Assembly (NCBI RefSeq): GCF_964340395.1
Contig: NC_135551.1
Coordinates: 558,001 to 622,000, forward strand
Direction: 5' to 3'
Origin: Glandiceps talaboti
Taxonomy: Eukaryota > Hemichordata > Enteropneusta > Spengelidae
Length of the DNA stretch: 64,000 nt
The translations under genes were made by a program, and so were the position numbers. Shown here piece after piece: positions 38,886 through 50,300 of the stretch (its first letter is position 1; each line of letters begins with the position of its first letter). The notes beneath the pieces are model-generated. The model did not search any database, was not told the origin of the DNA, and saw only the letters and a program-made list of their open reading frames with translations.

Positions 38886-39896
38886 ATGTCATTGAATAAA
38901 CGGGGGTTTCCAACCCCATTTAGCGTACGAACGAGAATTGCTGAATTATTTATAAATGGGAACTCATTTGGCAATATAGCCCAGCAGACTGGTGTGTCGA
39001 AAGGCACAGCTTACAACATATGTAAGAAATTAGTGTCAACTGGCGAAATTGCGGTGGGAAAACGCATCAACACATATAGACGGCAGTTGAATGATGACAT
39101 CTTGCAACACATTGAATTCTATAAAACAGAACGACCTAGTATATACCTACGAGAAATACAACGGAAACTGGTGGACGACAATATTTTCACCGCGGACGAA
39201 GTTCCATGTATATCAACAATTCATCGTGGTGTCACCAACTATCTAAACATGTCGCGCAAGAAACTAAGTAGTGTACCAGCCGAATCTACAACACCACAGA
39301 ACGAAGAACGGCGAATGGATTTCATGGAAATTGTCTCGGATTATCGTGCTGACCAACTACATTGGTTTGATGAATCTGCTGTTATTCGTACTACAGGTAA
39401 TCGAATTTATGGACATGCAGTTATCGGCCAACCGGCAGTCGAAATTCAGAGACACTCGTCAAATGCAACATTCACAATAAATTTACTTATTGGTACGTCA
39501 GGCGTCGACCATTCTGATATCATTTTAGGCCCTTCCAATGGATTAGAGATGATCAATTTTTTCCTTGAAGCAATGGGTTTTGAGGATGACTTTGGAAATC
39601 AGTGTCTGGCACCTGGAGATTGCGTCATTATGGACAACTGTGGTTTCCACCATGCAAGATTCGTCGAACCGTACCTTCATCACATGCTAGGGCAGCGAGG
39701 TGTTCGTCTGCTTTTCCAACCACCATATAATCCCGAATATAATGTCTGCGAACTCTGTTTTCGACTAATTAAATGTGTATTACGAGAAAACCAAGAGTAC
39801 TCATACCGTTTCACAGAGCTTGCTGTCGCTGATGCCATTCAAAGGATTACACCTGGGGCCTGTCGTGCTTTTGCTGAAGACTGTGGATATGTTTAA
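38886..39896 (+). CDS. IS630/Tc1-type transposase, DD38E
   Basis: 336 aa from ATG 38886; the frame is open upstream to 38820 only through a TTG. Residues about 5-60 form a paired-like helix-turn-helix (RTRIAELFINGNSFGNIAQQ, then GVSKGTAYNICKKL, then TGEI). The catalytic core (DDE_3) has Asp162 in HWFDESAV, Asp250 in CVIMDNCGFHH and Glu289 in PEYNVCE, which aligns with the SPDLNPIE motif of Tc1. The spacing is 38 residues between the second D and E. Length and order match Tc1/mariner transposases (about 340 aa). The protein should bind the flanking TIRs and move the element between TA sites. No stop or frameshift is present. AATAAA at about 40425 could end the transcript. Confidence 0.93.
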   Translation: MSLNKRGFPTPFSVRTRIAELFINGNSFGNIAQQTGVSKGTAYNICKKLVSTGEIAVGKRINTYRRQLNDDILQHIEFYKTERPSIYLREIQRKLVDDNIFTADEVPCISTIHRGVTNYLNMSRKKLSSVPAESTTPQNEERRMDFMEIVSDYRADQLHWFDESAVIRTTGNRIYGHAVIGQPAVEIQRHSSNATFTINLLIGTSGVDHSDIILGPSNGLEMINFFLEAMGFEDDFGNQCLAPGDCVIMDNCGFHHARFVEPYLHHMLGQRGVRLLFQPPYNPEYNVCELCFRLIKCVLRENQEYSYRFTELAVADAIQRITPGACRAFAEDCGYV

Positions 39897-40207
39897 ACTA
39901 TAATGACGATAACTTGAACTGAACATGGTAAATTATTTATTAGACATAGTGCAAGTCATGAGATAATTATGGTTTTTCAAATGTGGTTTGAACATAAACT
40001 ATTGGGGTTTTGAAAATTGATTGACATAATTACAAAAATAGTATTTCGTAATTGCCAAAAGATATCTATACTGTATACAGAATTCTGCAGATTTCTTCTA
40101 CAGTTTATCAGGATTATATTCTACAAGGGGCCCATGCAAAATTATTTACTTTATTTAGCTTACGAAAAAGTAGGTCAAACATGTATATAAAATACAAACA
40201 ATACTAC

Positions 40208-40308
40208 ATGTACACAACACACACACATACATACATACATACATAGGTACATACATACATACACACACACATACATACATACATACATACATACATACAT
40301 ACATACAT
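40208..40308 (+). repeat. (ACAT)n/(AC)n microsatellite
   Basis: It lies between the convergent 3' ends of the two transposon genes. Confidence 0.9.
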
Positions 40309-41012
40309 GTTTTACACAAAACATTTAAAATGGCTGTTGATAAGCTACTATTATTGACTACTGTATACTATTACACACTGATCATTGTAGTACACACATG
40401 ATACTATACAGTCACTTGCTTTTCAATAAATCATTTATTGTAAATCAGAACTGTCACAAAAACATGTCAGTTTGAACGCCATACAGTCATGTCCCTGTGG
40501 AAACAAACATGAAAAGCGGTGAAAAATGTCAACTAGTATAACAAATTTAACTTTTTAGTCTTTTCCAGTTATTTTTTTTACAAACCAACTATGTAGATCA
40601 GTGAGAAAAAATCTATACTGATACTATCCAACTTTTATTGTTTTAACAATACATGTAGTACTACTCTACTTTCACTTTCTTTACAAAGCATGTAGAATAT
40701 ACTGTTTCTGGACATTATACTGAACTGTACACATGAACAGTAACATGTTCCTTCATTTATTACCAGTGTGGAATAGCATGGAAGTGTTCTTGACAATCAT
40801 CCATAGGTCTAACTTCAGATGAGTACTGGTTGTCCAAGTAAAAACAATTTATTACTCTATAATAACCATGGAAATACAATGTAAATCATTCTGTTCGATC
40901 AATGTGAATTTAAAATAAACAAGCGATAAATGATTGAAGATAATTTAACCTGGTTTTAGTAACTGACTTTGTCCTTATCTGTTGTGAACATTTACTGCTG
41001 TGTTGGTAGTCA

Positions 41013-43034
41013 CTACAAATGTACATTGACAGTACTACTTAGTTCATTGTCATCATGTATTGGAGCGTTGGTACCGTTATTGTTAATCACAATGCTAGCA
41101 GTAGTAACAACGACTGGTGTCGATACCGGTGTGGTGTATACCTGAGTAGGGCTGGTTATTGTGGAGGTAACTTGTCGTTCATTGCTAGCCACTATCGTGC
41201 CGAGGGGCTGTCTCACTGCATGCTGAAATGGCCATGGACTCATAAATGGGTAAGTACTCCCAAACCATGGGGTCTGGGGGATAAACGGTGACATGGGTAG
41301 TGGTGGAGGAGCAAAGGGAGGAAGTGGCGCTCCGGAGCCAAAACTTGATAAGTTATTTGTAGTAAAATCTTTCCCGCTAAGATTTGAAGAGACGACAGAC
41401 TTTATTGGCGAGGTTTCTCTCACTTTGTTTACAACACTAGGTGAAATCTCTTCATATTCTTCAGGCGATAATCCAGTAGAATACTCTGAAGTTTTCTCCT
41501 TTCCCTTTGCTAGCAATCTCGGAAATTCAACGGCATCGTTGAGATCAGGTGGAGGTAACTTCCCATCTAGTGCAACTTTCAATAAACGCACATCTTTCAT
41601 CAGTTTAGAGCGCCCTTGTAATCCAGCGTACTTCTCCGGGTAGAGTTTATGCAAGCGAGGCTTCACCACTCTGGTAAACTGTGTTTGATTTTTAGTAATA
41701 AACAGCTTTACGTTCTGTATTTCTGCTTCGGTCTCCCTAACCTTGTCTTTGACCAGTTTGATTTCTTTTTCTTTCTGAGGGAAAAAATAAAATCGAGAGA
41801 AACATTACGATGTGCATGTATTGTTGATTGAGTCCTTTTTTATTTTCAAAAGTAAATCTGGTAGTTTGTGATCAGCGGATCATCATCCAAAAACTTTTGA
41901 TCTCTGTCGATCTCAGAACTACTAGAAATTTCCACTCACAACAGGATTTTTTAAAAATAGTGACAAGGACCATAATTATTACAAGTGAATGTGATATACT
42001 ATAAACATGTACAGAACCGCATTCGAACTCAACCGGTAGACTAGCATAAACAGTTCATGATAAACAAATGTCAAATTTCAATGTATGTTTTTATCATACG
42101 GTAAATCATGGATGCATTAGTGAAATCAACCCACATCGATCATGGCTAACATGTGTCTTCATCTCAGTATATATATGTAATGGGGGAGAGTGCACATTTA
42201 CAATGTATCGGTAACATCAGTTCGTGTATTAAGGGAACTCACCTGCCGTACAGACTCCATATGATCTTTATGTTTATCTTTGATACCACAGTACATAAAA
42301 CCTGGACAAGGCTCGTAACAACACTCTTGTCGGTTCCTATTACCACTTTCTTTATGTCCACGGTGATGGCAGGTCCTACATGTAGCTTCTACGGGTTTCA
42401 AACCAGGTAGCGGTAAAACAGCTAAAGGTGGTGGTGGCGTCTTCATGTCACTCAACTCGCGTTCGAGGAATATTTTTTTCTGCGTCATCATGGCTAGTTT
42501 TTCTTCCATCTCGACTTTACGATCTTCCATCGTTGGTGCCTGTGATGGTTTTAGACGCTGTGATCCAGGTCCACAACTTGGGATTGATTTTCCGGTGTGG
42601 TCAGAGCTAGCCGACGGGCTATAGTCTAGACGGCGTTTCCTATTTGTCGACGTTGCATCACCATCAGCCATATTACATGTGACATCAGCACGCGATGTAC
42701 CAAATTTAGACGATGGCCGCTTTGCAGATGTAGATGGTGAAGTACCGTCGACAACGTATAGTTTAGCACGTGGAATGCCACTCTTAGATCGTAGTATATC
42801 TCCTACAAACTGTTTGAATCGATCATTGCATGGTAAATCAACACGCTGTTTTTCCTCATCTTCTATTTGTATTCGTACTACCTGCATTCTCTTCAAATAC
42901 TCCACTTGATCAGTTATAAAGTTGACAAAGTTTCGGTAGGACATAGCGAGGAAGTCCTCCTCACGAACGTACACAGGTACGATTCGTTCCTCATAGTAAT
43001 ATGAGAAATGGATTTTAAACAAGTATTCAGCCAT
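41013..43034 (-). CDS. Accessory protein of the Tc1/IS630 transposon (two exons, 517 aa)
   Basis: Exon 1 is 43034-42243 (264 codons) and exon 2 is 41774-41013 (253 codons plus stop). The 468-bp intron has donor CAG|GTGAGT and acceptor TTTTTTCCCTCAG, phase 0. The first ~97 residues look like a PB1/ubiquitin-like fold (RIQIEDEEKQRVDLPCND, then KLYVVDG); this is inferred from pattern. Then come a Ser-rich linker with a basic NRKRR (131-135), a coiled coil (about 169-198), and a Cys/His cluster (C219, C222, H227, C238, C239, C243, C249, H255, H258) that looks zinc-binding. Exon 2 opens with a second coiled coil (KEKEIKLVKDKV), then a Pro-rich region. No enzymatic motif is seen. It may be a DNA- or partner-binding cofactor of transposition, but its role is unknown. 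Confidence 0.85.
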
Positions 43035-43329
43035 GACGTTGACAACTGCGCTGGAATAAATGTGTTCTGGCGTTCTCCACGTAGGTTAGCGAGGTGAAAG
43101 TTACTAAAGCCCGCCTTTTTCTAGTATGTTTTAGTTTTATTTGCAACAATGAGCAATTGCGCGCCGGTTCGGCGGCATCATCAAAGTAAACTGTTATTCA
43201 ACTTTTCCGCTGTGTAGGCAATGTTGTGACTACTATTACTAAATTTATGTCAATGCATCAGGACAAGTTGAGTAATGTATCAATATGTTGCAGTAGTTCA
43301 GCGTTCATTCTTCGATTCAAAGCACTGTA

Positions 43330-43968
43330 ACCTGTTTTCGAGCCATATTACGATTTTCATTCATTCTAGAGGGTTCAAAGAGACAAAATCACTAACGCGT
43401 TGAGAAGTTGTCAAAAAATGTGATTCATTTGCTTTTTTGACCATTTTGAACGTTTCTTCATTTTACTCGTTCTAGCTTATTTATTATACATGCTAGGGAA
43501 TTCGGGTTTGTTTTATTTGATAATTGAGATGAAAAACGAGAAACTGGTTAGAGGGTTTTTATGTCAGTGAAACAGACACTCGGCACTGCTTTGTTGAAAA
43601 TGGGGTACACATAAAACAAAAATTGCCTTTTTGACAATTAATTTGAAGCATTTTGGATCAAAATTTCAAAATTTTGTCGAGACAGATGTTGACATGTATA
43701 TTTATGATGACAACTGTAAAAAAAAATTTAAATAAAAATCAAAATTGCCTATTACAGAGTGGAAAATATGAAAAATATGATATAATAATATACACAGGTG
43801 TCAAATTTCATCATAATTTAAACAAACTCTACTTTAATGTTTTTAATGTTATGATGAATATTAAAGGGACAAACTCAAAATTTGGAGTCAATATCTTTAT
43901 TTTTAACAAAGTTGCAACAATATTTCTACAATAAAGAATTGGATGAAAAATAGCCTATACAACAACCT
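43330..43968. other. Intergenic, no gene seen
   Basis: AT-rich, with no element recognised. Confidence 0.4.
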
Positions 43969-43972
43969 TAAC

Positions 43973-45590
43973 CCTTTCACCACCAATGGCCTCATGGGAT
44001 TGTGTGTTGTCCACCAGCCCCCTCACTAACATAATGTGAGAGTGAGTGTGGTGTAATCAAACTGATATAAAAATACTTGGAGTTGCTTATTTTTTTAAAA
44101 ATAAGGTATCATTTGAATGGAAAATAAATTTTCTACATCATAGTACCAAATACACAATGTACATACATTCAAATATCACACACATAACAGAAATATGGAT
44201 TAATGAAATAAAATACTAATAAAACAAACATAGGTTGTTTATTTATTGACATATCACAAATAAACAAAATATTTATATTACAAACAAAATTCAAAATACC
44301 AACATTTATGTTCCTACAAAACTTCTGTATACTGGTTAAATGGTCAAAATCGGCGAAAATGTGTCAGAAAATGTTATTTTTAGTCGTAATAAATTTGAAC
44401 GAAAATAATTAACGGCTCACTAATCCGATTACGAGGCAATAGTCAGCCCCGCACCGGCAATCAAAGGGACAAAAATATCTGAAGTCGTCGCCCCAATACC
44501 TTCTGAAAAATCAGTTTGTGTAATTATATATCATTATTTGACAGAACAACAAAAAATTATCACCAAATTTATCCTCAAAATCAGTAAAAAATGCTCCCAA
44601 ATTGGTAGTTTACGAGTCAGAATCGGGACGCCAACGTGACGCTTTTCGCCGACATGCTTACCCACGAAAGCAAACATGCAGTCGAGACTTTGAAGTTACG
44701 TTGTGATAATCTGATCCTTCCATATACTGTATTGAGTTCACGCAGCCATCTCCTTATACAAAACATCGTATTCATAGTCAAAATTGAATGGAAATTTCTA
44801 CGAACAGCACATTTATTTACATTGCAAACGATGTTAGGGGAGACAGATTTTGCTTTGGCGATGTTGAAATTTGAATTTTACATTGAAAAACTCACGTAAA
44901 AAATCTGATCGGAAAATCGCCCATATCACGAGTAAGTTTCCCTCCACTGACCTCTACACACTGAGCTAACACAAATACAAGTCATTTTTGAGCTGCAACA
45001 AAAAGAAATAAAACCAAAATAATCCACAATATAGCCCAAAATTACCCCTAGAACGTTAGCATGGGCGTCGGCACGGTCACAAGATTGCGTAAATTTGAAC
45101 GACATTCAAAAATTCAACCGTAAACTGCCATCGGCAGCTCACACGGCCTTAGCGGGAATTTGATGCTTACGTACAAGTACAATGTGTTCCCATAGCTAAA
45201 TACTTGTATTCAACGATGTATTTCAAGTCAAATGCTGTCCAAATATCCAAAGATAGTGACATAATTTATATCGTAGGCCATGTTATGAGAGCCGTTAATT
45301 ACTTCCGCCATGTTGAAATTCGATTTCGTGAGCGAAAAACGCACAAAAAATTACGATCGCTCGTCATTTGGATCGTACCGTTCACTGTCATGCTTTCAAA
45401 ATGGCTGTGTAGATAAACAAAGCTAATACGCATGTGTGGAACTAGTTATGGCAGCAATTTTTGCAGCAAATGCTGCCGTTAAACGGCATAACGGCGAGGT
45501 AGGTGAATGACCTTTGGCGTTCCCGCAATAGCGGGAATTGGTGGGCGCCCTAGAGCGTTCCCGCAATAGCGGGAATTGGTGGTGAAAGGG
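43973..45590 (-). mobile_element. Non-autonomous piggyBac element (family P1), complete inverted copy
   Basis: TTAA at 43969-43972 and 45591-45594. The TIRs are CCCTTTCACCACC and its inverse. Length 1618 bp. Reading the minus strand, two palindromes TTCCCGCTATTGCGGGAA (45558-45575 and 45520-45537) sit exactly where the 21546 copy has TTCCCTCAATTGAGGGAA. No transposase. Confidence 0.92.
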
Positions 45591-45594
45591 TTAA

Positions 45595-45672
45595 GTTGTT
45601 TACACACAGACAGACAGACACTTTGCCATGCCTATAGCACTACTGAACCTTATCAGTTCAGTTGTGCTAAAA
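45595..45672 (+). mobile_element. Helentron-like family B, 3' end only
   Basis: GTTGTTTACACACAGACAGACAG, then the hairpin AGCACTACTGAAC..GTTCAGTTGTGCTAAA. It directly follows the TTAA of the piggyBac copy. Confidence 0.75.
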
Positions 45673-46100
45673 AATTGCTTTGCAAGTAATCAAAACGTAC
45701 TGCAATGAGCGACTGGTTTCCCAACATAGTTACCATACTGGCAGTGACCCCATATTTGTATTCCGCACTAATAATCTGTGACCTTTGTTCATATGACCCA
45801 AATGTGTGTTTGTTCATGTAAAGGTTCCTTCAGAGCCTGAGGAAAATTATATCACCTGACTAAATACATTTCCACTGCAGTGTGAGTATGGATTTTTATT
45901 GATGTATTGCAGGTACATTTGTAGGTGCTTGAATATGATGTGATGAACATATCTAAACTAATATAGAAAATACAACTTGGAAGAAACCCAGGGGAAGAAC
46001 ATGTTGTAGTAATTAAGTATAAACTATGTATCTCCTTTACTCTTTAGATTTGCCTGTAATCTGTGATGTTCCATAAGACACATACATGTCACATCTTCAG

Positions 46101-46674
46101 TAGTCCTGCTTGCATAAGGAGTAAGTCGTCTCTCCTTCTCCGTCCTGCGAAGAGCCAGCCGTGAAACATGGGCTTACCAGAAATACTGGTAACTAAGGAA
46201 TTAACACACACTGTGGTTAAATATTACAAATAAATCGATTATTTATTAATTTTATATCGCCGTGACTACAAAAGTTCCAGTACGGAGGACCAAAAATCAC
46301 GAAATCACAATTTCAACCGTAATTTCAGGATTTCGCCTTACTTACGATGACGTAGTGAACACCCCGATCAAATATGGCGGCGTTTGCAAGGTGAGACGTT
46401 TTAAATTAGTTAACTTGGAACCGAAAAAGTTCCGATTTCGACACTTTTTGGGATCTTCCGAGCGACTATTAGTACTATCGTCAAAGAGATGTAAAATATC
46501 TACATATTCGATCGATTGCTCATATTTGATCGGTGGGTATGCATTCTTCGGTAATTGATGCGGGTGCATTTTTGCACCCACATTCGAGATAGGATTGGTA
46601 CATTGCTCTTTGCAGGACGGTGTTGAGGGTCATGTCAGTAATCTAGACCCGTGTACCGTCTGCAAGCAGGACTA
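46101..46674. mobile_element. MULE-type MITE, long form, with 9-bp target duplication
   Basis: The TIRs are TAGTCCTGCTTGCA and its inverse. CATCTTCAG is duplicated exactly at 46092-46100 and 46675-46683. The ends match the 113-bp copy at 47704-47816, but about 460 bp of unrelated sequence sits inside. A 9-bp duplication is characteristic of Mutator-like elements. The 98-aa frame at 46262-46558 has no recognised match. Confidence 0.85.
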
Positions 46675-46683
46675 CATCTTCAG

Positions 46684-47282
46684 CAAATACACGGATATAG
46701 CCTTACTGCAAGGGCGATAAAAATGAGGCCGCAGCCGCCGCCGGCTTCGCGTACGTACATATGATCATACATCACAACCACTGTCTAAATATGGATCTCC
46801 ATACATACTAATAAAGTCTTTGGCATTTTATACAACCCTCTCTTCATTATAAGTGAAGTTTGAGAGCGAATCTACGAGTGATGGTCAAATTTGTCGTGTA
46901 CTTACCAAGATAAGTGACCTGGAGGCAGCCATCATGGAGGACGACCTAAATTGAATGCCCGGATGTACAATCGGGTGCTAAAGCCCTCTAACTTCCTATA
47001 TTCGTATGTATCGTATATTGTTTCATTTCATTTTTTCCCAGCTTTCCCATTATTCCATCACGCAAAACATGTATGCAAGTAAGGAATTAGTGTAGCATCT
47101 GAATAGTCATCTAGCGTTTGTAAACTTAGAGACAATACTTGATATTTAATAGGGATATCTAGACACTTTAAGAAAATTGGGTAAGTTAGAGACGTCAAAA
47201 GTGGTGTCGGCACGTTACGCATGGGATACGAAGATACCGTTACTATTACAAGTTTATCTGTATTACTGTATCTGTTGAAGAA
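46684..47282 (+). promoter_or_regulatory. Upstream region of MRPS6
   Basis: This is the only stretch between the MULE MITE and the MRPS6 start codon, so the promoter and 5' UTR should be here. A GC-rich patch (GCAGCCGCCGCCGGCTTCGC, about 46732-46751) is the only CpG-rich part. No TATA box was identified. An upstream non-coding exon is possible. Confidence 0.3.
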
Positions 47283-47327
47283 ATGCCTCGATACGAGATA
47301 TCACTGATATTTAGGATTCTTGACAGG
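47283..47327 (+). CDS. MRPS6: MRPS6 exon 1
   Basis: 45 nt from ATG: MPRYEISLIFRILDR, the conserved first beta strand of bS6m (MPRYE..L). Donor at 47328-47329, phase 0. The ATG follows AGAA in context GAAATGC. Confidence 0.9.
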
Positions 47328-50300
47328 GTGAGGAATACGATCATTACTAGAATGAGTACATGCATATCTATCCAGCTTCGCGATCTTACCTGTTTTATTA
47401 TCTATATCTGGCCATGCGACGTATTTTACTATCTATTTAGGCCGAGTACGCGCGAGTCTGCTGACAGGCGCTAGGCGGATAGGCGCCGGTCACGAGCACG
47501 TTGTGCTCGTACCCGGCGTGACAGGCGTGACCTTTGACATCCATGAAGACGTGTTTCGGTGTCAAATACACGTTCTTATTACCTTCGAAATTGATCGCTC
47601 AAACATTATATCAGTTCTCAAAACTGTTAATTTACGTTTTGATATCATATTATCTGTTTTTTTCCAACAACCGCGACTTCAGCCGCGTACACACGTGTAC
47701 ACCTAGTCCTGCTTCCATGACGACGGTGCACGAGTCTGTATTACTGACTTGACTTGGAGGGGGAGGGACAATTGTCAGAATCGAGTCCCGAATTCCTCCG
47801 TATGCAAGCAGGACTAGTGTACACCGTCACATTAGGTTATTACCACATGTACGATGTATTACATGATGTAGTACCTAGAAGTTGAACACGATCCATGTGC
47901 AACGGGTAAAGGTAGTTAATCTAAAACAACTAAAGTTTGTTGCATCAATAACATTCATTATTGTGAAACTGACCAGAATTGAAATAAGATGGCACACTAT
48001 ACTGTGAGCGTGAGCAAAATAGCTTTAGGGAGTGTCCAGATTTTACTTCCAGGGGGACCCCGGAGGATTTCCCTTTTTCCTTGTGTATTTTTTTCATGGC
48101 CCCCCTACAAAAGCTTAGGGAAAATTGATGCCCCCCCCCCCCAGCAAGTTCTTGATTTTTTTCCATGCCCCCCCCCCTCAAACACAAACACTTTATGCAT
48201 ACACAATGTATATGTATGTATGTATTGTTTTTAACGTCGGATTACATCTATTTATTCGGACTGTCTCACAAGTTCCTTGTGCACTTCATTGTATGTATGT
48301 ATGTATGTATGTATGTATGTATGTATGTATGCAGTGTTTTTGCTAAGGTTTGGGAACCCCGGTAACAGAAAGGGGGAAAGAGGTAAAACTGGTAGTGCTT
48401 CCCATGCAATGTATCATAGTTTAGGTGGGGAACCCCGGTAAAATGATGTGGGAACCTCGGTAGATTTTACCTACTTACCGCCCTTAAATAAAACACTGTG
48501 TATGTATGTATGTATATCTGTCTGTCTGTGTGTGTGTGTATGTATGTATGTATGTATGTATGTATGTATCATTACTTCCTCTTGAAATAGAAAACGAGAG
48601 GAGACGCAACATCCCTCCAACAGAAAGGTTTTGCAAAACCTGTAACACGACTATGGTAGAAGACGAATATCACTTTCTCATAATATGCCCACTTTATAAT
48701 AATTTAAGAATCCAGTACTTGCCATGCGATATGTTTTTAGAACAAAATTACTTTAAGTTTACTATCAACCGATTCAAATATTTTACTTAAACTGCAATTT
48801 TGTACATAAAGCAATCAGGCTTAGAGATAAGGTATGTTTGACGTGATTGCTTTCATTATCACTTGATTGTATATATCGATTATCAGTGATTTTCTCTCAG
48901 AACGATTGTATTTTCAGAGTCTTTCACATTGTATTTATTTTTTCATCTGTTTTTGTTAATACCACTTTTTTTTCTGATGCATCCACCTTTGCATTTGGGC
49001 CGGTGGCCGTGAAATGCAAATAAATCCTACATATGTATGTATGTATGTATGTATGTATGTTATGTATGTATGCATACAATTACATAACACATACACACAC
49101 ACACCAGGGCCGTAGCCTGACCAAATTGCCAAGGGGGGGGGGGGGGGGGGGGGGTGGAGGCAGAACTTTGTCTTGGTGCAATCAGGCATTTAAAATTTAG
49201 AAAAGTGCTAATCTACATAAATTTGCATGCAATTTACATATATTTTTGTTTGCGAATTTTCATGTCCAAAGTCATAACTCAGACATGCTTGAACAGATCT
49301 CATTCAAAGTTGGTATTAGGACAGTGTTCTATGACATACATGTGCATATCCATTTTCGTTGTGATACAATCCAATATGGCTGCCTGGCAGCCATTTTGTT
49401 TGCGAATTTTCATGTCCAAAGCCATAACTCAGACGTGCTTGAACAGATCTCATTTAAAGTTGGTATTAGGACAGTGTTCTATGACATACATGTGCATATC
49501 CATTTTCGTCGTGATACGATCCAATATGGCTGCCTGGCATCCATTTTGTTTGTGAGTTTTCCATGTCCAAAGCCATAACTCAGACTCCATTTTCATCGTG
49601 ATATGATCCCCCATACCCAACCAATCCTTTATTGTTGGAGGCATATTCCATGTCCAACAAGCACACACAACATATCTAAGTCTGTTTGTTTTAGGTTCAC
49701 AAATGTTGTTGCGTGATCAGAGTAGTGATAATTCCTTAAAACCCAATTATAGCGGGGACTATGTCATTCTCAATCACTTGTTCAATTTTTAGTGCACATT
49801 GGATATTTAATCTCAATTCATGCTTGTATGCAACACCAGAGCCAAGTAAACCACTGTATAAGATATTATATAATTTGGAATAGACTCAAATGTATATTGT
49901 TACATGTACTATTCAGAAAATATAAAGAAATATCCTTAATTTTGAAAAAAAAATGTGAAGCCCGCATGAGGATATATTGCCCATCACCAGAAAAAAATAT
50001 ATGGGTAGTTTGAACAGCTTTTTCATTTTTTCTGGCCTAATGTCGTATCTTTCAAAGTAGTTGCCGAAAAGATGTCACATTCAAAGTAAAAAAAAATGGA
50101 TGGTGCTTTCTCAAATAAGTAACACAACAAAATAATCATTTTCTTTACCCAACTCCCAAAACTGTTATGGCCTCGTTTATGTCGGAACCCAATGTGAACT
50201 CAGTGAATTCTCCTTGTCATTATCATTATAATGGAAATTGAAGTTTGGATTTTGATGTCGAAGGTACAGCTCTGTTTACAAATTCAGGCCTTTCTTTCCA

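Larger units (their letters stand above)
38649..43327. mobile_element. Two-gene Tc1/IS630-type transposon with 53-bp TIRs
   Basis: TA duplications lie at 38647-38648 and 43328-43329. Both ends start CAGTGCTTTGAATCGAAGAA, and the inverted repeats match at 51 of 53 positions. Length 4679 bp. Gene 1 (38886-39896, +) is an intact DDE transposase; gene 2 (43034-41013, -) is an intact two-exon gene. They are convergent, each starting 235-295 bp inside its own TIR. Intact frames and nearly identical TIRs suggest recent activity. Typical Tc1 elements are 1.3-2 kb with one gene. Confidence 0.9.

Noticed and set aside
43034-47283. A shared bidirectional promoter for ATP5PO and MRPS6 between the two start codons
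   Set aside because: The 13.4 kb between them is almost all mobile elements and no CpG-rich common region was found.
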